DNA of 64,000 nt from JBBWZH01 sp035544115 (GTDB lineage Bacteria; Actinomycetota; Actinomycetes; Mycobacteriales; CADCTP01): NCBI GenBank assembly GCA_963714145.1, contig OY970235.1, positions 6,448,001 through 6,512,000 on the forward strand, read 5' to 3'. Under the pieces are notes generated by a model, which saw only the letters and a program-made list of their open reading frames with translations, ran no database searches and was not told the origin of the DNA. Below are positions 1 to 7,804 of this stretch, piece by piece (the stretch's first letter is position 1; every line of letters starts with the position of its first letter). Made by a program: the position numbers and the translations under genes.

Positions 1-150
1 CAGCGCCACCGCGTCCGCGGTGCCCGGCAGCGCGCCGGCCAGCGGCAGCGGCTCGGTCAGCTCGACCTCATCGGCGCCGAGCCAGCGGTGCGGCACGGCG
101 GCCAGCCGGGCCGGGATCCCGGCCGGCGCAGGAGCTGCCACGGTGGTCAC
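1..150 (-). CDS. Partial N-terminus of next gene in the RiPP/phosphonate operon (unknown)
   Basis: Only the first 50 codons are inside the window; the gene continues past the left edge. The GTG start overlaps the TGA of the radical SAM gene (GTGA), so the two are translationally coupled and belong to one transcript. The visible N-terminus begins MTTVAAPAPAG and contains PHRWLGADEVEL, with no motif that fixes a function. Genes beside RiPP C-methyltransferases of the same radical SAM family are often small DUF5825-like proteins, which is a possible identity from context only. The start and reading frame are well supported; the function is not. Confidence 0.6.
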   Translation of the reverse strand, partial: MTTVAAPAPAGIPARLAAVPHRWLGADEVELTEPLPLAGALPGTADAVAL

Positions 151-2021
151 GGCGCCACTCCGGCCAGCACGGCGGCGGGTGCGCGGGTGGGGCGCAGCGG
201 CGGTCGGCGGGTGGCCAGCGCGACCGCCTCGGCGCCGTCCCGGAAGACCAGCCCGGCGGCGACCAGCTCGGCCACCCAGCCGGCGATATCGGCGTGCTGC
301 ACCGCGTACCCGGACGCGGTGACCGCGGCGGCGAGGGCGGGCAGGCCGCGGCCCCGCTCCAGGGCCCGGTAGGCCGCCGCCCGCCAGCCGGTCAGCCGTA
401 CGTCGCGGGCGGCCCAGCCGGCCCGCCGGTCGGCGATGACGAGCTGGTCGGGGGTGTCCGCGACGATCACCAGGGTGGAGCGCGGGTTGCCCTCGGCCCA
501 GCCGGCCACCGCCTCGTGCAGCCGCCGCTCCACCTCGCCGCCGATGCCGCGCGGCGGGGTGTCGAAGAGGTAGACGAGGTCGGCCAGCTCGCTGTCCGGC
601 AGGTCGTACACGTGCCGGTAGATCTCCGCCGGCCGGCGCTCCGGGAAACCGAGTTCGGGCCGCTCGAAGTACGGGCTGAAGCGCTCCAGCGCCACCCGGG
701 TGGCGCCGACCGGCGGCTGCAGGTGCACCAAGGCGGGCAGTTGGTCGAGCACCGCGACGTAGTCGGCGGCCGTCTCGCCCGGGAAGCCGTAGAGATAGCT
801 CCAGCTGACGGTGAGGCCGCGGTCCTCGCAGTCACGCAGCAGCCGGACGTTCCGCCAGCCGCTGACGCCCTTGTCCATGATGGACAGTACGGTGCCGCTG
901 AGGCTCTCGATGCCGGGCTGGATGTGCACCACGCCGGCGCCGGCCAGCAGGTCGATCTGGTCGGGCCGCAGGTTGGACTTCACCTCGTAGTGCACCCGCA
1001 GGTCCCAGCCGCTGCCGGCGAGCTTGGGCAGCAGGCCGTCGAAGTACGCCATGTCGATGATGTTGTCCACCATCACGACGTCGAGGATCCGGTGCCGGGC
1101 GATCAGCGCGGACAGCTCGGTGCGGACCTGGTCGGCCGGCTTGCTGCGGAAGGCGATGCTGGAGCCGTTGAGCCCGCAGAACGTGCACTGGTGCTTGTCG
1201 CCCCACCAGCAACCCCGGGCACCTTCGAAGACCAGCTTCGGCTCGGTGTACTCGCGCACCGGCGACGCCTCCAGCGTTTCCTGCCAGGCGTCGAAGTCCG
1301 GTGCCGGGATGCTCGCCGGCGGCACCAGTACGGTCGCCTCCGGGTTGGCCACCGGCCGGTCGCCGTCGCGCCAGCACAGGCCGCCGATCCCGGCCGGTGC
1401 GGCGCCGGCCGCCAGGCAGTCCAGGTAGGCCGGGAACGCCACCTCGCCCTCGCCGCGGACCGCGACGTCGACGTAGGGATGGTTGCGGTGCAGCGCGGCG
1501 CCCATCGGCCCGTCACAGTTCGCGCCGCCGAAGACGACCAGCACGTCCGGTCTGGCCGCCTTGAGCCGCTTGGCGACCGCCAGGCTCGGCACGTTCTGCA
1601 TGAACGTGGTGGTGAAGCCGACCACGTCCGGCTCGGCGGCGAGCAGGGTCGCGACGACCTCGTCGACGAAGCCGGCGGCGTGCGCGCGCATCGCCCTCGC
1701 CGCGCGGATGTCCAGGCCGCGGCGCTCGGCGTAGCCGCGCAGCGTGTCCGTGCCCCAGTCCGGGTCGTCGTGCAGCACCCCGGCGAAGACCCAGTCGCCG
1801 AGCCCGTGGTGCAGGCCGGTCTCGGCCAGGTGCGTGTAGTCGCTCGGGCTCAGCGCACCGCCGCTGCACCGCATCAGGTACTCGGCCCAGCCGATGCCGG
1901 CGTGCAGCTCGCGCACCTCGTCGGCCGGCCGGGCCTGCCGCAGCCGCGCGTGCAGGATGCCCACGGCCAGGGACGGCAGCTCCAGCAGCTGCCAGGGCAT
2001 CGCGACCAGGTGGATCCGCAT
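147..2021 (-). CDS. Cobalamin-binding radical SAM RiPP maturation enzyme (C-methyltransferase family)
   Basis: The 624-residue protein has a B12-binding Rossmann region at about residues 100-230 (VVGFTTTFMQNVPSLAVAK, then VLVVFGGANCDG) followed by a radical SAM barrel. The cluster-binding cysteines sit in GCWWGDKHQCTFCGLN near residues 270-285. The CX7CX2C spacing, rather than CX3CX2C, is the hallmark of the ribosomal-peptide-maturation radical SAM protein 1 family. Characterised B12 radical SAM relatives methylate unactivated carbons of ribosomal peptides. The ATG is supported by GAGGAG four bases upstream. It lies directly downstream of the candidate precursor (2106-2189), separated from it by a strong hairpin. 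The likely reaction is C-methylation of the precursor, plausibly at valines (inference). Family assignment is strong; the substrate is inferred. Confidence 0.9.
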   Translation of the reverse strand: MRIHLVAMPWQLLELPSLAVGILHARLRQARPADEVRELHAGIGWAEYLMRCSGGALSPSDYTHLAETGLHHGLGDWVFAGVLHDDPDWGTDTLRGYAERRGLDIRAARAMRAHAAGFVDEVVATLLAAEPDVVGFTTTFMQNVPSLAVAKRLKAARPDVLVVFGGANCDGPMGAALHRNHPYVDVAVRGEGEVAFPAYLDCLAAGAAPAGIGGLCWRDGDRPVANPEATVLVPPASIPAPDFDAWQETLEASPVREYTEPKLVFEGARGCWWGDKHQCTFCGLNGSSIAFRSKPADQVRTELSALIARHRILDVVMVDNIIDMAYFDGLLPKLAGSGWDLRVHYEVKSNLRPDQIDLLAGAGVVHIQPGIESLSGTVLSIMDKGVSGWRNVRLLRDCEDRGLTVSWSYLYGFPGETAADYVAVLDQLPALVHLQPPVGATRVALERFSPYFERPELGFPERRPAEIYRHVYDLPDSELADLVYLFDTPPRGIGGEVERRLHEAVAGWAEGNPRSTLVIVADTPDQLVIADRRAGWAARDVRLTGWRAAAYRALERGRGLPALAAAVTASGYAVQHADIAGWVAELVAAGLVFRDGAEAVALATRRPPLRPTRAPAAVLAGVAP

Positions 2022-2053
2022 CGCTCTCCTCGGTCCGGACTCCGTGCGTGGGA

Positions 2054-2085
2054 GCCGGGGCCACCACCTCGGTGGTGGCCCCGGC
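2054..2085 (-). terminator. Attenuator-like hairpin between precursor and radical SAM gene
   Basis: Bases 2054-2068 and 2071-2085 are perfect reverse complements (15 bp, very GC-rich, minimal loop). The hairpin lies 21 bases past the precursor stop and 33 bases before the radical SAM start. Hairpins at this place in RiPP operons often act as partial terminators, so that precursor mRNA exceeds enzyme mRNA. No U-run follows, as is common in actinomycetes. Confidence 0.7.
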
Positions 2086-2105
2086 CGGCGTACCGCTCCT
2101 GGAGG

Positions 2106-2189
2106 TCAGGAGACGACGCTGACGACCGGGTAGGCGTCCACGACGGGCGCCGCACCGCTGTCGCGCTGCACGGTCTTCTTGATGGTCAT
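2106..2189 (-). CDS. Candidate RiPP precursor peptide, 27 residues, valine-rich C-terminus
   Basis: This small gene lies between the ATP-grasp gene and the radical SAM gene. It begins MTIKK, then a short polar stretch (QRDSG), and ends in APVVDAYPVVSVVS. Six of the last twelve residues are valine, arranged as PVV, PVV and SVV. There is no Cys, so thioether or lanthionine chemistry is excluded; Ser and Tyr are present. The valine-rich segment suits a B12 radical SAM C-methyltransferase, as with the PVV-containing core of bottromycin (family knowledge), but the sequence is not otherwise bottromycin-like. The Shine-Dalgarno is a ten-base perfect match, the best in the operon, implying high translation. 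The leader would be at most about 13 residues, unusually short. Leader/core boundaries are inference. Confidence 0.78.
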   Translation of the reverse strand: MTIKKTVQRDSGAAPVVDAYPVVSVVS

Positions 2190-2194
2190 ATGTT

Positions 2195-2204
2195 TCACCT
2201 CCTT
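2195..2204 (-). promoter_or_regulatory. Perfect Shine-Dalgarno for the precursor peptide
   Basis: On the minus strand this reads AAGGAGGTGA, fully complementary to the 16S 3' end, five bases before the ATG at 2189. It decides the start of the small precursor gene and argues that the peptide is a real, strongly translated product. Confidence 0.85.
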
Positions 2205-2227
2205 CCCGACTTGTCGCGTGTGGACGG

Positions 2228-3568
2228 TCAGGCCGTCCACGCCACCGGGGTGGGGATGACACCGAGGTGGCCGTTGATGTTCAGCCGCCCCACCCCACCC
2301 ACGCCGTGCCGCCCGATCGCGCCGACCAGGCGGCGGTCGAGCAGGAACGCGCCGTACACCACCGGGAGGCGCTGCCGGTTGGCCGTGCCGTCCGGCTCGG
2401 CGACCGCCACCTCGCTCAGGTCCGGTAGCACCAGCTCCTGGACCAGCCAGGGCACCGGCCCGGCCAGCGCCGCAGCCACCGCGGCGGCCCATTCCGCCTC
2501 GGCACACTCGCGTCCGATGTGGACGCGGTCGCCGCCGAGGCCGTCGGCCGGCTTCAGCACCAGGGAATCCCGGTGCGCCAGCACCCAGCTGACCAGATCG
2601 ACGGTGTGCCCGCCGGCCTCGGTGGACCGCTGCTCCAGCAGGCGCGTCCAGGGCAGCGCGGTGCGCAGCCGGTCGGCCACCGGGCCGGGCAGCAACGGCC
2701 GGGTCCGCTCGTCGGAGAGCAGCGCGAGCACCACCTTGGCCGCGAACAGCTCGCCCCCGAAGTCGGTGAACAGCGCCACCCCGCCGGCCCGGTCGGCGTC
2801 CACCAGCCGGCTCATCACCGTCCACTCCGGAGTGTCCGGCGGTGGCATCGGGAAGAACCGGTAGACCAGGCCGACCCGCCGGCCGCCGACGGTGACCCGG
2901 TCGCCGCGGACAGCCAGCTCCTCGGCGGTGGCGATCCGGACCTGCAGCCCGCAGCGGCGCAGTTCCCAGGCCAGCATCCGGTAGTACCACTCGGCCCAGA
3001 CCCGGCCGTCCACCTCCTCCTCGGCGAAGTAGGCCAGCACCACCAGGCCGTCCGGGTCGACGGTCCGGGCGCGCACCAGGTCGGCGAGCACCGGCACGGT
3101 CGGCTCCGGGCTCGGCGGCCGCGGCCGGCCGGTCGCGTCGGCCAGCTCGCGCTGCGCCCGGGCCAGCAGGTCGTGCAACGGGAACAGCCCGGCGTGCGAA
3201 CTGGCGTTGACGTCGATGAGCAGGGTCCGGTCGCCTGCGACCAGGATGTCCGGCCGGGCGATGACGGCCCAGTGGTCCGCGGGCCGCGGGTCCCACATCG
3301 CGGCCAGGTGCGCCGGCTGCCGCAGCAGCGCGGTCAGCCCGGCCGGGTCGTCCCGGTACGCCTGGTGCAAGGCGTCCACGCCGTCGATGAACGCCGCACA
3401 GGTCGCCGCCATCCGGTCCCGGGCCGCGGCGGGTAGCCGCACCGGCCCGGTAGCGAACGGGAACGGCGCGCCGGACGCGACCAGCGCGGCGGTCGCCTCG
3501 GCCAGCTCCGGCGCCAGCCGCCGGCCGGTGAGGACGCCCGGCACCGGGGCGTCGACGACCCCGGTCAC
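2228..3568 (-). CDS. ATP-grasp-like ligase (glutathionylspermidine-synthase/circularly permuted type)
   Basis: This 446-residue protein carries ATP-grasp-like elements. LLIDVNASSHAGLF lies near residue 115. Near residue 330, SLVLKPADGLGGDRVHIG provides the lysine and glycine-rich nucleotide-binding strand, followed by VPWLVQELVLPDL, where the glutamate matches the ATP-grasp hinge. Such enzymes activate a carboxylate as acyl-phosphate and join it to an amine. The GTG start overlaps the stop of the hydrolase gene (GTGA). The stop lies 38 bases before the precursor start, so the ligase and peptide are neighbours on one transcript. A reasonable role is amide formation between the peptide (or an amino acid) and an amine such as 2-aminoethylphosphonate. 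That is inference; only the fold-level call is supported. Confidence 0.65.
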   Translation of the reverse strand: MTGVVDAPVPGVLTGRRLAPELAEATAALVASGAPFPFATGPVRLPAAARDRMAATCAAFIDGVDALHQAYRDDPAGLTALLRQPAHLAAMWDPRPADHWAVIARPDILVAGDRTLLIDVNASSHAGLFPLHDLLARAQRELADATGRPRPPSPEPTVPVLADLVRARTVDPDGLVVLAYFAEEEVDGRVWAEWYYRMLAWELRRCGLQVRIATAEELAVRGDRVTVGGRRVGLVYRFFPMPPPDTPEWTVMSRLVDADRAGGVALFTDFGGELFAAKVVLALLSDERTRPLLPGPVADRLRTALPWTRLLEQRSTEAGGHTVDLVSWVLAHRDSLVLKPADGLGGDRVHIGRECAEAEWAAAVAAALAGPVPWLVQELVLPDLSEVAVAEPDGTANRQRLPVVYGAFLLDRRLVGAIGRHGVGGVGRLNINGHLGVIPTPVAWTA

Positions 3569-4407
3569 CGGACGCCCGCGCGCGGCCGGCTGTGCTCGGC
3601 GAGGAACCGCAGGGCCCGGTCCACGAACAGGGTCGGCCGCTCCAGCGTGAGCATGTGCGCGACGCCCGGCACGATCTCCAGCGCCGCGCCGGGGATCTCG
3701 CCGGCGACCTGGTGCGCGACCCGCACGCAGTCGGGCTGGTCGTGGTCGCCGACCAGGACCAGCGTCGGCACCGCGATCTCGCCGAGCCGGTCACCCGCCG
3801 GCCGGTCCAGCTCCAGCTCCGGACCGGCCAGCTCGGTACCGGCCTCCCGCGGGTGCCTGGTCGCGTACGACACCGCCTGGGTGCGCCGGATCAGCTCGAC
3901 CACGGCCGGGTCGACCTGGTCGATGGTCCGGTACGGCCCGGCCAGCCAGGCCTCCATCATCGCCTCGGTGGCGCCGGCGAAGTCGCCGGCGACGAACAGC
4001 TCCCACTCCCGCATCCGCACCGCCATCAGCTCGTCCCGCCAGCTCTGCTCGCGCAGCACCGGGGCGGCCAGCACCAGGCTGGCGACGAGGCCCGGGGCGA
4101 TCAGGGCGAGCTCGATGCCGATCCGGCCGCCGAGCGACGGGGCGAGCACGTGCGTCCGGGTGATGCCGAGGTGCCGTAGCAGCTCCCGGGCATCGTCGGG
4201 CCAGGAGAACGGTCCGGGCGGGTAGTCCGAGCGGCCGAAGCCGCGCAGGTCGAACCGGGTCACCTGGTAGTGCTCGGCGAGCCGCTCGAACTGGCCGGCC
4301 CAGATCTCGGTGCTGCCATTGCCGGTGTGCAGCAGCAGCACCGGCTCCCCCGATCCGGCGGTCTCGTAGTGGATCCTGGCGCCGTTGATCTCCGCGAAGT
4401 CCGGCAT
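3565..4407 (-). CDS. Alpha/beta hydrolase of the biosynthetic operon
   Basis: A standard-length (280 residue) alpha/beta hydrolase. The oxyanion region is PVLLLHTGNGS, the strand/turn is RFDLRGFGRSDYP, and the nucleophile elbow is APSLGGR, with Ala-Pro in place of the usual Gly-x before Ser. The acid is in LVGDHDQPD and the histidine in GVAHMLTLE. It could be a peptidase, esterase or thioesterase; the substrate cannot be read from sequence. The start is supported by GAAGGAG nine bases upstream of ATG. It is co-transcribed with the ATP-grasp gene (GTGA overlap) and follows a short intergenic gap containing 13-bp repeats. A second hydrolase of similar size lies at 18635-19441. Confidence 0.85.
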   Translation of the reverse strand: MPDFAEINGARIHYETAGSGEPVLLLHTGNGSTEIWAGQFERLAEHYQVTRFDLRGFGRSDYPPGPFSWPDDARELLRHLGITRTHVLAPSLGGRIGIELALIAPGLVASLVLAAPVLREQSWRDELMAVRMREWELFVAGDFAGATEAMMEAWLAGPYRTIDQVDPAVVELIRRTQAVSYATRHPREAGTELAGPELELDRPAGDRLGEIAVPTLVLVGDHDQPDCVRVAHQVAGEIPGAALEIVPGVAHMLTLERPTLFVDRALRFLAEHSRPRAGVR

Positions 4408-4434
4408 GGACGGTGTCTCCTTCGTCAGGGCGGC

Positions 4435-4488
4435 GTTGTCAGGTGGCGTTGTCGGACGCCGTTGTCGAGAGGTGTTGTCGGGGTTGTC
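4435..4488. repeat. Tandem 13-bp repeats with GTTGTC core
   Basis: The hexamer GTTGTC occurs at 4435, 4448, 4461, 4474 and 4483, i.e. four times at exact 13-bp spacing and once at 9 bp. The array fills the gap between the methyltransferase stop and the hydrolase start. It may be slippage debris, a spacer or a binding site; no function can be assigned. Confidence 0.75.
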
Positions 4489-5344
4489 AGGTGATGGCGG
4501 CGCGGCAGGCGCCGAGCAGGGTTCCGGTCAGCGGGGTGGCCGGCAGATCCACCACCACATCGAAGCCGGCACCGTGCAGCAGGCCGGCCAGCTCGTCGCG
4601 GCGCAGCGCGGAGCCGCCGGTGAGTTGCGCGTGCAGGCCCTCGACCGCCTGCACCACCGGCAGTTCGGCGGTGAACCGGGCGGCGATCACGGCGCAGCCG
4701 CCGGGCCGCAGCGCCGCCCGCAGCCGCGGCAGCGCGGCCCGGACCGCCCGCTCCGGCAGGAACGCGGTCGGCAGCCAGGCCAGGTCGTAGGTGTCCACAT
4801 CGGACAGCTCGGCCACGTCGAGCTTGCGCAGCGTCACCCGGTCCGCGCAGCCGGCCGCGGCGACGGTCTTGGCGGCGAGGGTCAGCGACCGGTCCAGCAC
4901 GTCCAGCCCGACCACCCGCAGCGCGCCGAACCGCTCGGCCAGCGCGGTCGCGATCATCCCGACCCCGACGCCGACGTCGAGGAAGGCGGCGCCCGGCGCG
5001 GCCAACCGGTCCGCCAACCCGACCGCCGGCGCCACCTGGTCGGCCAGCCAGTGCCCGACCGCGCGGGAGCCGCGGCCCTGCTCCAGCAGCGTGTCGTCGT
5101 CCACAGTGGACCAGGGCAGCCGGCCGGTGGTGGCGAACGCGGCGGCCTGCCGGAGCTGGCTGGCCAGCGCGCTGCCGAACTGGTCGTCGCCGCCGGCCGG
5201 CAGCCCGGACCGGAGCAGCAGTTCGGCGACCGCGGCCCGGGTGTCCTGGGCCAGCTCGGGCCGCCGCTGCGCGGCCCAGGCGGCGGTGATCCAGGCGGCG
5301 TCCACCAGCCGGCTCAGCTCCCGCTGCACCTGGTCAGGCAACAT
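4487..5344 (-). CDS. Class I SAM-dependent methyltransferase
   Basis: 285 residues. The SAM-binding motif I is AFLDVGVGVGMIATALAERFG near residue 150, followed by VVGLDVLDRS (motif II acidic residue), KLDVAEL and the post-motif ALRPGGCAVIAA. An N-terminal helical region of about 100 residues precedes the Rossmann core. It starts 11 bases inside the end of the MFS gene, so it is translationally coupled. In phosphonate pathways, methyltransferases can O-methylate the phosphonate or N-methylate a peptide; which applies here is unknown. Confidence 0.85.
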   Translation of the reverse strand: MLPDQVQRELSRLVDAAWITAAWAAQRRPELAQDTRAAVAELLLRSGLPAGGDDQFGSALASQLRQAAAFATTGRLPWSTVDDDTLLEQGRGSRAVGHWLADQVAPAVGLADRLAAPGAAFLDVGVGVGMIATALAERFGALRVVGLDVLDRSLTLAAKTVAAAGCADRVTLRKLDVAELSDVDTYDLAWLPTAFLPERAVRAALPRLRAALRPGGCAVIAARFTAELPVVQAVEGLHAQLTGGSALRRDELAGLLHGAGFDVVVDLPATPLTGTLLGACRAAIT

Positions 5345-6716
5345 CGGACGCCCCTCCCGCTGTGTTCGCGGCCGACCCGGCGGCAGAGCCGGCTGGCTCG
5401 GCCCGCTCGGCGACCGGCTCAGCCGACCCGGCGGCGGGTTCCGGCGGCCCGGCGGCGGGCTCCGGCGGTGTGCTGGAGAACGTGGTACCGCCGCGGACCA
5501 GCAGCGGCAGTGGCGCGGCGATCAGTACCACCAGCGCACCGGCCAGCAGCACCGGCTTCGCGCCGACGGCCAGCGCCAGCGGGCCGGCCAGCGCGTACCC
5601 CAGCGGCATCAGCCCGGAGGTGCCCAGCCAGTCCAGCGCCAGCACCCGGCCGAGCACCTCGTCCGGGACGTCCCGCTGCAGCGCGGTGACCCAGAGGATC
5701 TGGAAGATCGACACCCCGACCCCGGCGACCGCCCAGGCGGCGACGACGCCCGGCAACGGCAGCAGCGCCAGCGCCGACACCGAGCAGGTGATGGTCAGCA
5801 CGCCGGCGGTGGCGACCACCCCGGGGCGGCGCGGCCGGATCCGGCCGCCGATCACCGAGCCGACCAGCGAGCCGATGCCGAGGCCGGCGAGCACCAGCCC
5901 GTACCCGGTGGGGCCGCCGAGCCGGTCCTGCGCGGCGAGCGGCAGCAGCACGAACGCCGGCGCCACCGACAGCGTCATGATCGCCGTCGCCATCGCGATC
6001 GACGCGGCCACCCACGGCCGCCCGGTCACCGCCCGGACCCCCTCGACGAAGTCGGTGCCGACCTCGCGGACGGCGTGCCGGATGCCGGGCAGCCGCGGCC
6101 GCACCGCCGGCTGCTCCTCCCGGGACCGCAGCAGGGCGAGCGTGACCAGACTGGCCACAAAGGACGCCGTGTCCACCCAGAGCGCGACCAGCGGGGAGGT
6201 CGCGGCGACCAGCACGCCGGCCGCGGCCGGGCTGGCGAACGCGGCGACCTGCAGCGAAAACGTGGTCAGCGCGTTGCCCTGCTGCAGCAGGGACTGCGGC
6301 AGCAGCCGCGGCACGATCGCGCCGAAGGCCGGCCGGAACAGCCCTTCGCCGAAGCCGGCGAGCACCACGAGCACGGCCAGCAGCCAGGTCGGGCCGGCGA
6401 GGCCGGCGGCGGCGAGCGCCCCGACCGCGACGATCCGGATCGCGTCCGAGCCGATCATCACGTCGGCCCGGCGCCACCGGTCGCCGACCGCGGCCGCCGC
6501 GACCGTGCCCGCCACCGTGCTCAGCGTCAGCAGTCCCAGCAGCAGCCCCAGCCCGGTCGCGCCGGACCCGCGCCGCAGCACCAGCACCGCCAGCGCGAGC
6601 GGCAGCATCTCGCTGCCCAGCGCGGACAGCAACTGGCCGGTCCACAGCAGCCGGAACTCCCGGTTCGCCAGCGGCTCGAGCAGGCTCGTGCGCCCGGACG
6701 CGTCGACCTCGGTCAT
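5334..6716 (-). CDS. MFS transporter, probable exporter of the product
   Basis: A 460-residue major facilitator with about 12 hydrophobic segments. It begins MTEVDASGRTSLLEPL, followed by NREFRLLWTGQLLSALGSEM, typical of the drug-export/enterobactin-type MFS branch. The reading frame stays open upstream, but the ATG at 6716 overlaps the stop of the preceding methyltransferase as ATGA, which fixes the start. The C-terminus carries a low-complexity Pro/Ala/Glu tail (PEPAAG, AEPVAER type repeats). The likely role is export of, or self-protection from, the operon's product. Confidence 0.9.
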   Translation of the reverse strand: MTEVDASGRTSLLEPLANREFRLLWTGQLLSALGSEMLPLALAVLVLRRGSGATGLGLLLGLLTLSTVAGTVAAAAVGDRWRRADVMIGSDAIRIVAVGALAAAGLAGPTWLLAVLVVLAGFGEGLFRPAFGAIVPRLLPQSLLQQGNALTTFSLQVAAFASPAAAGVLVAATSPLVALWVDTASFVASLVTLALLRSREEQPAVRPRLPGIRHAVREVGTDFVEGVRAVTGRPWVAASIAMATAIMTLSVAPAFVLLPLAAQDRLGGPTGYGLVLAGLGIGSLVGSVIGGRIRPRRPGVVATAGVLTITCSVSALALLPLPGVVAAWAVAGVGVSIFQILWVTALQRDVPDEVLGRVLALDWLGTSGLMPLGYALAGPLALAVGAKPVLLAGALVVLIAAPLPLLVRGGTTFSSTPPEPAAGPPEPAAGSAEPVAERAEPAGSAAGSAANTAGGASDVA

Positions 6717-7804
6717 GCCGCGCCTCCGGGCTGGTCGGCCGGCTTCGTGGCCAGCACCACGTCCAGCAGTCGCGGGGCGGTGGCCAGCGGCACCCGGCGC
6801 CCTTCCGGGAGGCCGGCGGCGGCCAGCCAGCCGGCCAGGTCGACCTGCCGGTACATCCGGCCGTGCTCGGCACGCAGGCCGAGGAACAGCGCGTACATGG
6901 CTCGCTCCCGGTCGCTCGGGTGCTCGGCGTCGCCGAGGATGTCGATCACTGCGAGGGTGCCGCCGGGCCGCAGCGCCGCCGCGGCCCGCGCCACCAGCCG
7001 GGCCGCGCCGGCCGGCTGCTCCAGGTGCAGCACGTTGCCGAGCAGCACCACGTCGGACCCGCGGTCCGGCAGCGCGACGTCGAAGTAGCTGCCGGCGCGG
7101 ATGTCCACTTGCGACTCCACACCGGCCGCCCGGGCGGCGGCGCGGAGCACGTCCAGCACCGGCGGCAGGTCGACGGCGGTCAGCCGGACCGCCGGCGAGC
7201 GCCGGGCCAGCGCCAGCCCCCACACGCCGGAACCGGCGCCGAGGTCGAGCACGGCGGGTCCGGACGGCAGCAGGGCGGCCAGCTCGGCGGCGGCCGGCCG
7301 GTAGGCGTTCGCCAGCCCCGGCACCACCGCGGCGTACTGCTCGCCCCGCTCGGCGAGCGAACCGTCCATCGCCAGCAGTGGCTTGCCGGTGCGCAGGAAG
7401 TCCTCGACGTGGCCGAGCAGGCGCAGGTCCGTGTGCACCCCACCGGGCGAGCTACGGCGCAGTTCCCGCAGCTCGTCCGACGCCCGCACGGTGTCGCCGG
7501 CCCGGGCCGCGACGCCGAAGAGGCTCAGCACGTCCAGCACCAGCCGGGTGGCCCGGGCGTCCAGCCCGAGCTCCGCGGCCAGTTCCGGGTCGGTGCCGGC
7601 CGGCTCGCGGTCCAGCAGCGCGCCGACCAGCCCGGCGTGCTCGGCGGCCACCAGCGCCAGCGCCGCCTCCCCCATCCGGAACAGATCCAGCAGCGACCAC
7701 GTGTCTTCAGGCCCGCGCTGTGCCCGCTCGGCGTCGCCACCTCCCGACAGCCCGGCCCTCGTTCCTCGGGCCGACCAGTCGTCCGGCGCTCCACGCTCGC
7801 TCAT
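6713..7804 (-). CDS. O-methyltransferase family 2-like enzyme
   Basis: 363 residues with the architecture of hydroxyindole/caffeate-type O-methyltransferases: an N-terminal helical dimerisation and winged-helix region (SLLDLFRMGEAALAL) and a C-terminal SAM domain with VLDLGAGSGVWGLALARRSP. These are followed by VDLPPVLDVL, LLGNVLHLEQP and LRPGGTLAVIDIL. The ATG at 7804 overlaps the stop of the upstream acyltransferase (ATGA), which sets the start despite a longer open frame. In the phosphonopeptide dehydrophos a dedicated methyltransferase O-methylates the phosphonate; a comparable tailoring role is possible but unproven. Confidence 0.85.
   Translation of the reverse strand: MSERGAPDDWSARGTRAGLSGGGDAERAQRGPEDTWSLLDLFRMGEAALALVAAEHAGLVGALLDREPAGTDPELAAELGLDARATRLVLDVLSLFGVAARAGDTVRASDELRELRRSSPGGVHTDLRLLGHVEDFLRTGKPLLAMDGSLAERGEQYAAVVPGLANAYRPAAAELAALLPSGPAVLDLGAGSGVWGLALARRSPAVRLTAVDLPPVLDVLRAAARAAGVESQVDIRAGSYFDVALPDRGSDVVLLGNVLHLEQPAGAARLVARAAAALRPGGTLAVIDILGDAEHPSDRERAMYALFLGLRAEHGRMYRQVDLAGWLAAAGLPEGRRVPLATAPRLLDVVLATKPADQPGGAA

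Noticed and set aside
294..2864. 856-residue plus-strand open frame opposite the radical SAM and ATP-grasp genes
   Set aside because: Arg/Gly/Pro-rich antisense shadow with no domain signal; the minus-strand genes carry clear motifs and ribosome sites.
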